A DNA stretch of 64,000 bases, taken from Arthrobacter sp. Hiyo8 (GTDB lineage Bacteria > Actinomycetota > Actinomycetes > Actinomycetales > Micrococcaceae). Location of the stretch: positions 2,604,001-2,668,000 of the forward strand of contig AP014719.1 in the NCBI GenBank assembly GCA_001549895.1, given 5' to 3'. A program made the translations under genes and the position numbers. Below the pieces are notes generated by a model. It ran no database searches, had not been told where the DNA came from, and was given only the letters and a program-made list of their open reading frames with translations. Shown here one piece after another: positions 57,406 through 64,000 of the stretch (position 1 is its first letter; every line of letters begins with the position of its first letter).

Positions 57406-59320
57406 TCAGACCGCTGCGGTCCGTCCCGATCGAAGGAGGGCGCGAAGAACGCGGCGAGTTCCGCCGTCGCGGTCAAGGGCAAGACGTTCGCCACGTACTG
57501 GTCCGGCCGCACCACCACCACGACGCCGCCGCGGTCAAGGCCGCGCAACTCGAAGATGTCTGCCGAAGGATCGGTGCCGTAGACGTTCTCAAGGTAGGTG
57601 AGCTTGAACGGTCCGACCTCCGGCTTGAATGCTTCCGGCACCGCTCCGATGTCGACGCTCGTGTGCTCCTGCTGATAGATCACCTTCACGTCGAACCACG
57701 CGTCCCGGTCAGCGCCCGACGGCGTTGCGGCCAGCGGCGAGTCCGGCGAGTTCGCGATCCACTCGCCAAAGTCCGCGACGGGCGACGATCCTCTCTGTGC
57801 CGTTCCGGCTTCGCTTGCGTCCGCGAACACGTAGATGCGCCACCGTCCGTCAGCCTTGGCCTGGTGGCCGAGCTGCAGCGGGTTGGTATCGCAGACGCGC
57901 ACCACGGGCGCGGACTTGAAACGCTTACCGATGGTGAATCCCGTGGCCAGGCCTTGATGTGTTGGCTCGGCGATCAGCGGCGAGGGAGCGTAATGGGTCA
58001 TGAAGCCGGCAGGGAACTCTGCGGTGCTCACGTAGAAGTTCTCCAGCTCGGTGGGGTCCTCAAATTCCTCGGGCTTCTTCGCCATGAGCGTGGACCACTC
58101 TTTGTCGAAGTCGATGAGGTTCTTGGCAATGACTTGGCGCTCGGCGGAGTACGTGGAGAGGAGGCTCTCCGGGCTGCGGCCTTCGAGTACGTGTCCGAGC
58201 TTCCATGCCAGGTTGAAGCCGTCCTGCATGGAGACGTTCATTCCCTGTCCGGCCTTCGCGCTGTGGGTGTGGCATGCGTCGCCGGCAATGAACACGCGCG
58301 GTGTGCGCGTGCCGCGCTGGTCCGGCAGGACGTCGTCGAACCTGTCCGTGAGGCGGTGGCCCACTTCGTACACGCTGTGCCAGGCGACGTTACGCACATC
58401 GAGCGTGTAGGGATGGAGGATGTCGTTGGCCTTGGAGATGATCTCCTCGATGGTGGTGTTCCGCACGGAGCGGTTGTCGTTCCGATCCACCTCGCCAAGG
58501 TCGACGTACATGCGGAAGAGATGGCCGCCTTCGCGCGGGATCAGGAGGATGCTGCCGCCCGTGCCGGACTGGATGGCGCACTTCGTGCGGATGTCGGGGA
58601 AGTCCGTGACGGCAAGGACGTCCATGACGCCCCACGCGTGGTTGGCCTGGTCGCCGGCGAGGGTGCAGCCGATCGACTCGCGCACCTTGCTCCGCGCGCC
58701 ATCGGCCCCGACCACGTACTTGGCCCGGACAATACGCTCCTGGCCCTCGTTTGGTCCGGCGGTGCGGAGAAGGGTAACTGTGACGGGATAGTCGCCTTCA
58801 TTGGTGACCTCGAGGCCGCGGAACTCGTAGCCGTAGTCGGGAGACATGCGGGTGGGGGAGTTCGCCATGTACTCGGCGAAGTAGTCCAGCACGCGCGCCT
58901 GGTTGACGATGAGGTGCGGGAATTCGCTGATATCCCCGGTCGGATCGTCGAGGGCCCGCGCGGTACGGATGATGCGTGAAGGGTCTGACGGGTCCGGCTT
59001 CCAGAACGCCATCTCGGTGATCCGGTACGCCTCGGCAATGATCCGCTCGGCGAATCCGAAGGCTTGGAATGTCTCCACGCTCCGGGCCTGGATCCCGTCG
59101 GCCTGCCCGATCGCGAGCCTGCCGGGCGACGCTCCACGATACGGGTTGTGACGCCCGGGAACTGGGACAACTGCGCGGCGGCGAGCATGCCGGCGGGCCC
59201 GCTGCCGACGATGAGTACGTCGACCTCGTCGGGAAGATCAGTGGGTCTGTTGATGCCGACGCCGGCGGCCGCCTGGACACGCGGGTCGCCGGATACATAA
59301 CCGTGGTGGTGGAACTGCAT
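57406..59320 (-). CDS. FAD monooxygenase, 3-hydroxybenzoate 4-monooxygenase (MobA) type, frameshifted
   Basis: About 635 residues after one repair near 59127. Motifs are VDVLIVGSGPAGMLAAAQLS, IGQADGIQARSVETFQAFGF, ADYVVGADGARSKVRESIG-like text and IPREGGHLFRMYVDLGEVDR. The second FAD motif is VFIAGDACHTHSAKAGQGMN, and a C-terminal thioredoxin-like dimer domain ends around VVVVRPDQYVANVLPLTATA. The order and many motifs match Comamonas MobA, which makes protocatechuate from 3-hydroxybenzoate. A one-base repair near 57415 gives a stop at 57406; without it the frame runs into the hydrolase gene. A related phenol is possible as substrate. Confidence 0.82.
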
Positions 59321-59526
59321 GGGCTTTCCTCACTTCATTGTGCGGTTGTTCAATTATAGAACTGTGAATTCTTTATTTGAACCTTTGTTTGGATTCATAC
59401 TGTACGGCAGGCGTGACGGGGGCTACAAGGGCCTCACGATCCGTCCGGGGATGCAGGGGGTTGACGTCCCGAAACTCCAGGGTCATAGTTATCGTATACG
59501 ATTTCGTACTCGATGAGGAGTGAAAC
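59321..59526. promoter_or_regulatory. Divergent promoter region of mobA-type and hpa genes
   Basis: An AT-rich stretch at 59343-59395 holds TTCAATTATAGAACTGTGAA, an inverted-repeat-rich block suited to the hydroxylase promoter. ATCGTATACGAT at 59491-59502 is a perfect 12-bp palindrome with the GTATAC core of FCD-type GntR operators, 25 bp before the hpa start. The GntR gene of this operon is the likely binder. Confidence 0.55.
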
Positions 59527-60287
59527 TTGGAACAGGTCACCGACCACACCCTGGCCGCGGCCCGCAAGGTCATCGCGGTGCATATCAACTACCCCAGCCG
59601 GGCGGCGCAGCGGGGCCGGATGCCGGAGCAGCCGTCGTACTTCCTGAAGCCTTCGTCGTCCCTTGCCCTCAGCGGCTCAACGGTGGAGCGTCCGGCTGGC
59701 TGTGAACTCCTCGGCTACGAGGGCGAGATCGCGCTGGTCATCGGCACGCCCGCCCGCCGCGTGGTCTGGAAGACGCCTGGAGCCACGTCCAATGGGTCAC
59801 GGCCAGCAACGACCTCGGCGTCTATGACCTGCGCTACGCGGACAAGGGCTCCAACCTCCGGTCCAAGGGCGGCGACGGCTTCACCCCGGTGGGCCCCGCG
59901 CTCATTCCGGCCGCCGACGTCGACCCCTCCGGGCTGCGGATCCGCACCTGGCACAACGGCGAACTCGTCCAGGACGACACCACCGAAGAGCTGCTGTTCC
60001 CCTTTGCGCGCCTCGTCGCCGACCTTTCCCAGCTCCTCACCCTCGAACCCGGCGACATCATCCTGACCGGCACCCCGGCCGGCGCCTCCGTCGCCCAGCC
60101 CGGCGACGTCGTCGAGGTTGAAGTCACCGGCGGCGGGCTCAGCAGCGGCCGCCTGGCCACCACCGTGACGGAAGGTACGACGGCGTTCGCGGACTTCGGT
60201 GCCCGGCCCAAATCCGACGACACGCAGCGGGAGGAAGCATACGGTTCTCGGGAAGCAGCGGGCTTCCCGCCGTCGTGCCTGTCCTGA
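59527..60287 (+). CDS. Fumarylacetoacetate hydrolase family protein (homoprotocatechuate pathway), one frameshift
   Basis: The TTG start follows GAGGAG. The protein has VIAVHINYPSRAAQRGRMPE, YFLKPSSSLALSG and CELLGYEGEIALVIG with a metal-binding Glu. After a break near 59770 it continues WVTASNDLGVYDLRYADKGS, KGGDGFTPVGPAL and EPGDIILTGTPAGASVAQPG. In the homoprotocatechuate pathway this fold (HpaG/HpcE) decarboxylates and isomerises the meta-cleavage product. One base near 60270 decides whether the chain ends at 60287 or runs on into the RraA-like domain. I favour a possible natural fusion but list the genes separately. Confidence 0.78.
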
Positions 60288-60980
60288 CCCCCGAGCTGAA
60301 GAAGAAGCTCGAAAGCGTGGCGACCGCGACGTTGTCCAGCCAGTTGCGCAAGCGCGGGCTGAACAACGTGAGCATCGACGGCCTGCAGGCCACCCGCCCG
60401 GACCGCCGCGTCGTCGGGCTCGCCCGGACGCTGCGCTATGTCCCCAACCGTGAGGACCTCTTCACGACCCACGGCGGAGGGTTCAACGCCCAAAAACGGG
60501 CGATCGACTCCGTGAACGAAGGCGAGATCCTGGTCATGGAGGCCCGGGGAGAAAAGGGCACAGGGACCGTGGGAGACATCCTGGCGCTGCGTGCCCAGAT
60601 GCGCGGCGCCGCCGCGATCATCACCGACGGCGGCGTGCGCGACTACTCGGCGGTGGCAGGACTGGACATGCCCACCTACTTCGCCAACCCGCACCCCGCC
60701 GTGCTGGGCCGGCGCCACATCCCGTGGGACACGGACATCACCATCGCCTGCGGCGGGCCACGGTCCAGCCCGGGACATCATCGTGGCCGACTCGGACGGG
60801 ATCCTGGTGATCCCGCCGGCCATCGCGGAGGAGCTGGTGGATGAGTGCATCGAGCAGGAGAAGGAAGAGGCCTTCATCTTCGAGATGGTCAAGCAGGGCA
60901 ACAGCGTGGACGGTTTGTACCCGATGAACGCCCAGTGGCGTGCCCGTTACCAGGAGTGGGAAGGAGCCCAAGGTGACTGA
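60275..60980 (+). CDS. RraA-like / 4-carboxy-4-hydroxy-2-oxoadipate aldolase-family protein, one frameshift
   Basis: The protein starts VPVLTPELKKKLESVATATL and contains LSSQLRKRGLNNVSIDG, GDILALRAQMRGAAAIITDG and GVRDYSAVAGLDMPTYF, the RraA/HMG aldolase fold with the G-D-x(~20)-R-D metal and substrate motif. A break near 60760 precedes VQPGDIIVADSDGILVIPPA. About 235 residues. It may act as aldolase or decarboxylase late in the homoprotocatechuate pathway. It overlaps the preceding gene by 13 bases and the GntR gene by seven. Confidence 0.78.
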
Positions 60981-61646
60981 AACCGCCGTCGGGAGCAAGT
61001 CCGAGCAGGCCTATGCCGCCGTGAAGGCGCGCATCGTGGAGGGCACCTACACGCCGGGATACCGGCTGGTGCTGGCCAAGATCGCCGAGGACCTCGGCGT
61101 GAGCGTGGTTCCGGTCCGGGAGGCGATCCGCCGCCTGGAGGCCGAGGGCTCGTGACGTTCGAGCGCAACGTCGGCGCCACGGTCTCCGGGATCGATCCGA
61201 CGGAGTACCTGTACACGATGCAGACCCTGAGCATCATCGAAGGCGCCGCGACGGCGATGTCCGCACCCCTGATCGATTCCGTGGCCATTGCCCGGGCCCG
61301 TGCGGTGAACTCCGAGATGCGTGACTGCCTGGAGCATTTCGATCCGGTCCGCTTCACGGCGCTGAACCAGGATTTCCACAGCGTGCTCTTTGAACACTGC
61401 CCCAATCCGCACATCCTGGACCTCGTGCACCGGGGTTGGAACCGGCTGGCCTCGATCCGGGCCTCGACATTCCGCTTCGTCCCTGGCCGTGCGCAGGAAT
61501 CCGTCAAAGAGCACGAGGCGCTGCTTCAGCTCATCGAAAGCAACGCCGACGCCGACAGCATCGAACAAGCCGCCCGCCGCCACCGCAGCGCCACCCTCGA
61601 CGCATACCTCGCACAGACCAACGCGGGGTCACTTAGCGCCCATTAA
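60974..61646 (+). CDS. GntR family transcriptional regulator (FCD type), one frameshift
   Basis: The GTG start follows GAAGGAG. The winged helix is YAAVKARIVEGTYTPGYRLV with LGVSVVPVREAIRRLEAEG. A break near 61152 (one C lost) leads to the FCD domain: SIIEGAATAMSAPLIDSV and LNQDFHSVLFEHCPNPHILD. About 223 residues. It lies within the hpa operon and probably represses it through the ATCGTATACGAT site upstream. A long inverted repeat overlaps its 3' end. Confidence 0.83.
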
Positions 61647-61677
61647 GCGCCCGACATGGGCCGTAAGTGACCCGCGT
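61621..61677. repeat. Long imperfect inverted repeat at the GntR/hpaE junction
   Basis: ACGCGGGGTCACTTAGCGCC at the left arm pairs with GGCCGTAAGTGACCCGCGT at the right arm; the arms are 22-23 bases with a 12-base loop. The left arm codes for the last residues of the GntR protein. It may be a terminator, an RNA-stability hairpin separating regulator from enzyme genes, or a member of an intergenic repeat family. Confidence 0.65.
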
Positions 61678-61699
61678 TCCAATAGCAAAGGAGAAAACA

Positions 61700-63211
61700 A
61701 TGACGTTCACTGCACCAGAAACCACCCATTACGTCCCGAAGGACCTTCCCACCCACATCCAGCACTTCATCAACGGCGAATTCGTTGGCTCGGTCAGCGG
61801 GAAGACCTTCGACGTCCTGGACCCGGTCTCCAACACCAACTACGCCACCGCCGCGGCCGGGCAGAAGGAAGACATCGACCTCGCCGTTGCCGCGGCCCGC
61901 GAAGCCTTCGTGAACGGCCCGTGGCCGAAGATGAAGCCGCGCGAGCGTGCCCGCGTCCTGAACAGGATCGCCGACGCCGTTGAAGCCCAGGAGGAGCGCC
62001 TCGCCGAACTGGAGACCTTCGACACTGGCCTGCCGATCACCCAGGCCAAGGGCCAGGCGTTGCGTGCGGCGGAGAACTTCCGCTTCTTCGCGGACCTGAT
62101 CGTGGCCCAGTTCGACGACGCCATGAAGGTCCCGGGCTCCCAGATCAACTACGTGAACCGCAAGCCGATCGGCGTCGCGGGCCTGATCACGCCGTGGAAC
62201 ACCCCGTTCATGCTCGAGTCCTGGAAACTCGCCCCCGCCCTGGCCACCGGCAACACCGTGGTCCTGAAGCCGGCCGAGTTCACCCCGCTCTCGGCCTCGC
62301 TCTGGGCGCAGATCTTCAAGGACGCAGGCCTGCCCGACGGCGTGTTCAACCTCGTCAACGGCCTCGGCGAGGAAGCCGGTGACGCCCTCGTCAAGCACCC
62401 GGACGTGCCGCTGATTTCCTTCACGGGCGAGACCACAACGGGCCAGACGATCTTCCGCAACGCCGCCGCCAACCTCAAGGGCCTGTCCATGGAGCTGGGC
62501 GGGAAGTCCCCGTGCGTCGTGTTCGCCGACGCCGACCTGGACGCCGCGATCGATTCGGCACTATTCGGGGTCTTCTCCCTCAACGGAGAACGCTGCACCG
62601 CCGGTTCGCGGATCCTCGTCGAACGCGCGATCTATGACGAGTTCTGCGAGAAGTACGCCGCCCGCGCGAAGAATATCGTCGTCGGCGACCCGCACGACCC
62701 CAAGACCCAGGTCGGCGCCCTCGTCCACCCCGAGCACTACGAAAAGGTCGCCTCGTACGTGGAGATCGGAAAGTCCGAGGGCCGGCTGCTGGCCGGCGGG
62801 GGACGCCCGGAAGACTTGCCCGCAGGCAACTACATCGCCCCGACGGTGTTCGCCGACGTCGCGCCCGACGCCCGGATCTTCCAGGAGGAGATTTTTGGCC
62901 CGGTTGTCGCGATCACCCCGTTCGAGAACGACGACGAAGCCCTCGCCCTGGCGAACAACACCAAATACGGCCTGGCGGCCTACATCTGGACCCAGAACCT
63001 GACCCGCGCGCACAACTTCGCGCAGAACGTCGAGGCTGGCATGGTGTGGCTAAACAGCCACAACGTCCGGGACCTGCGCACCCCCTTTGGCGGGGTCAAG
63101 GCCTCGGGCCTGGGCCACGAAGGCGGCTACCGCTCCATCGATTTCTACACCGACCAGCAAGCCGTGCACATCACCCTCGGCGCTGTGCACACCCCGAAGT
63201 TCGGCGCCTGA
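61700..63211 (+). CDS. hpaE: 5-carboxymethyl-2-hydroxymuconate semialdehyde dehydrogenase
   Basis: This intact 503-residue aldehyde dehydrogenase has GVAGLITPWNTPFMLESWKL (NAD binding), VLKPAEFTPLSA, SFTGETTTGQTI, MELGGKSPCVVFADADLD with the catalytic Glu, and the catalytic Cys in FSLNGERCTAGSRILVER. The sequence and the adjoining ring-cleavage dioxygenase point to HpaE. It oxidises the semialdehyde made from homoprotocatechuate, with NAD. The start has AAAGGAG. No frameshift. Confidence 0.9.
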   Translation: MTFTAPETTHYVPKDLPTHIQHFINGEFVGSVSGKTFDVLDPVSNTNYATAAAGQKEDIDLAVAAAREAFVNGPWPKMKPRERARVLNRIADAVEAQEERLAELETFDTGLPITQAKGQALRAAENFRFFADLIVAQFDDAMKVPGSQINYVNRKPIGVAGLITPWNTPFMLESWKLAPALATGNTVVLKPAEFTPLSASLWAQIFKDAGLPDGVFNLVNGLGEEAGDALVKHPDVPLISFTGETTTGQTIFRNAAANLKGLSMELGGKSPCVVFADADLDAAIDSALFGVFSLNGERCTAGSRILVERAIYDEFCEKYAARAKNIVVGDPHDPKTQVGALVHPEHYEKVASYVEIGKSEGRLLAGGGRPEDLPAGNYIAPTVFADVAPDARIFQEEIFGPVVAITPFENDDEALALANNTKYGLAAYIWTQNLTRAHNFAQNVEAGMVWLNSHNVRDLRTPFGGVKASGLGHEGGYRSIDFYTDQQAVHITLGAVHTPKFGA

Positions 63212-63220
63212 CCCCGCCCA

Positions 63221-63288
63221 GCCCAACTGCCTCGCACTTGTTGTCGTTATGGGGCTCCAAAACGACACTTACTGCGAGTCAGTTGGGC
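63221..63288. repeat. 68-bp imperfect palindrome between hpaE and the dioxygenase gene
   Basis: GCCCAACTGCCTCGCA at the left pairs with TGCGAGTCAGTTGGGC at the right, with inner arms TTGTCGTT and AACGACAC. From memory, similar palindromes recur between genes in Arthrobacter genomes. It may act as an attenuator or repeat element. The TAAGTG-type block also occurs in the palindrome at 61621. Confidence 0.65.
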
Positions 63289-63358
63289 GGCACCCGGCAC
63301 CAAAGGCGAGCATCCCGCCGTCGAACACCACAGACCCTTTCGAAGAAGAGAGAACCCC

Positions 63359-64000
63359 ATGACCAACTTCGTCCCAACCCCCACCGTCCCGGCGCCGGAT
63401 ATCGTCCGCTGCGCCTACCTTGAACTCGTGGTCACGGACCCCGCCAAGTCCCGCGAGTTCTACGTGGACCTGCTCGGCCTGCACGTCACCGAGGAAGACG
63501 AGAACACCATCTACCTGCGTTCCTTCGAGGAGTTCATCCACCACAACCTGGTCCTGCGCAAGGGACCCGTCGCCGCCGCGGCAGCGTTCGCGTACCGGGT
63601 GAAATCCCCTGCCGAAGTCGACGCCGCCGAGGCCTACTATCGCGAGCTCGGCTGCCGGGTGGAGCGCCGCAAGGACGGCTTCACCAAGGGCGTCGGCGAC
63701 TCCGTCCGCGTCGAGGACCCTTTGGGCTTCCCGTACGAATTCTTCTACGAGGTGGAGCACGTCGAACGGCTCACCCAGCGCTATGACCTCTACTCCGCCG
63801 GTGAGCTGGTCCGCCTGGACCACTTCAACCAGGTCACCCCGGACGTTCCCCGCGGCCGGGCCTACCTGGAGGACCTGGGCTTCCGCGTGTCCGAGGACAT
63901 CAAGGATTCCGACGGCGTCACGTACGCCGCGTGGATGCACCGCAAGCAGACCGTGCACGACACCGCCCTGACCGGGGGCAACGGCCCGCGCCTGCACCAC
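63359..64000 (+). CDS. Homoprotocatechuate (3,4-dihydroxyphenylacetate) 2,3-dioxygenase, partial at the window end
   Basis: The first 214 residues are in frame and intact. It closely resembles the Arthrobacter globiformis MndD and Brevibacterium fuscum enzymes: APDIVRCAYLELVVTDPAKS, LHVTEEDENTIYLRSFEEFI, EDPLGFPYEFFYEVEHVERL. Metal ligands His155 (RLDHFNQVTP) and His214 (PRLHH) are present; the third, a Glu near 267, lies beyond the window. The enzyme opens the ring of homoprotocatechuate between C2 and C3 with Fe or Mn. The gene continues past base 64000. Confidence 0.93.
   Translation, partial: MTNFVPTPTVPAPDIVRCAYLELVVTDPAKSREFYVDLLGLHVTEEDENTIYLRSFEEFIHHNLVLRKGPVAAAAAFAYRVKSPAEVDAAEAYYRELGCRVERRKDGFTKGVGDSVRVEDPLGFPYEFFYEVEHVERLTQRYDLYSAGELVRLDHFNQVTPDVPRGRAYLEDLGFRVSEDIKDSDGVTYAAWMHRKQTVHDTALTGGNGPRLHH

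Noticed and set aside
57375..58979. A 534-residue open frame on the plus strand
   Set aside because: It lies wholly antisense to the MobA-type hydroxylase, which has clear FAD motifs. The composition (Arg/Ala/Val/Gly-rich, no domain) is a high-GC shadow.

Overview
The window looks like chromosome from a high-GC actinobacterium of the Arthrobacter/Paenarthrobacter group. The reasons are the G+C-rich codon use, a homoprotocatechuate 2,3-dioxygenase closely resembling the Arthrobacter MndD protein as I remember it, and a soil-type mix of aromatic, sugar and hydantoin catabolism. No rRNA, tRNA, CRISPR array or recognisable insertion sequence was seen. The assembly carries many one-base frameshifts, I estimate more than 50. 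Most look like a lost G or C next to a short G/C run, and they split otherwise well conserved genes. I treat these as sequence errors rather than pseudogenes and annotate the rejoined genes.

Layout. 1-600: a short-chain dehydrogenase fragment and a cold-shock gene. 596-5721 (minus): a hydantoin-type operon (MFS permease, GntR regulator, hydantoin-racemase homologue, hydantoinase, maleate isomerase/arylmalonate decarboxylase homologue). 5722-9239: a repeat-rich region around a lower-GC pair, an EamA exporter and a cysteine desulfurase. 9216-13296: proline dehydrogenase, an ACT-domain protein, MscL and a FUSC membrane protein. 13354-16928: a GAF-ANTAR regulator, an IclR regulator and pobA. 16961-24341: D-xylose genes (galM, ROK repressor and alditol oxidase on minus; xylA, xylB and an oxidoreductase on plus). 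24461-34211: a ROK regulator and a seven-gene sugar operon (ABC importer without ATPase, two Gfo/Idh/MocA oxidoreductases, a TIM-barrel isomerase, ThuA) facing a LacI regulator.

34351-39398: an ECF sigma factor fused to its anti-sigma and extracellular parts, hypothetical genes and a KimA-like APC permease. 39656-50356: the kdp potassium locus, with kdpFABC separated from kdpDE by an oppositely oriented lipoprotein gene and an LGFP-repeat L,D-transpeptidase gene. 50346-57331: an ABC exporter with a divergent MarR regulator and assorted small metabolic genes. 57406-64000: aromatic catabolism, with a MobA-type 3-hydroxybenzoate 4-hydroxylase diverging from a homoprotocatechuate meta-cleavage operon (FAH-type isomerase/decarboxylase, RraA-like protein, GntR regulator, semialdehyde dehydrogenase, ring-cleavage dioxygenase) that runs off the end.

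How the genes fit together: pobA and the MobA-type enzyme both feed protocatechuate, while the hpa genes handle homoprotocatechuate from hydroxyphenylacetates. The xylose and ABC-sugar blocks each have their own repressor and visible operator candidates. The kdp genes and the KimA-like permease form a potassium-uptake neighbourhood. The least explained parts are the hydantoin-type operon, whose racemase homologue lacks both catalytic cysteines, and the repeat-flanked EamA/cysteine desulfurase pair.
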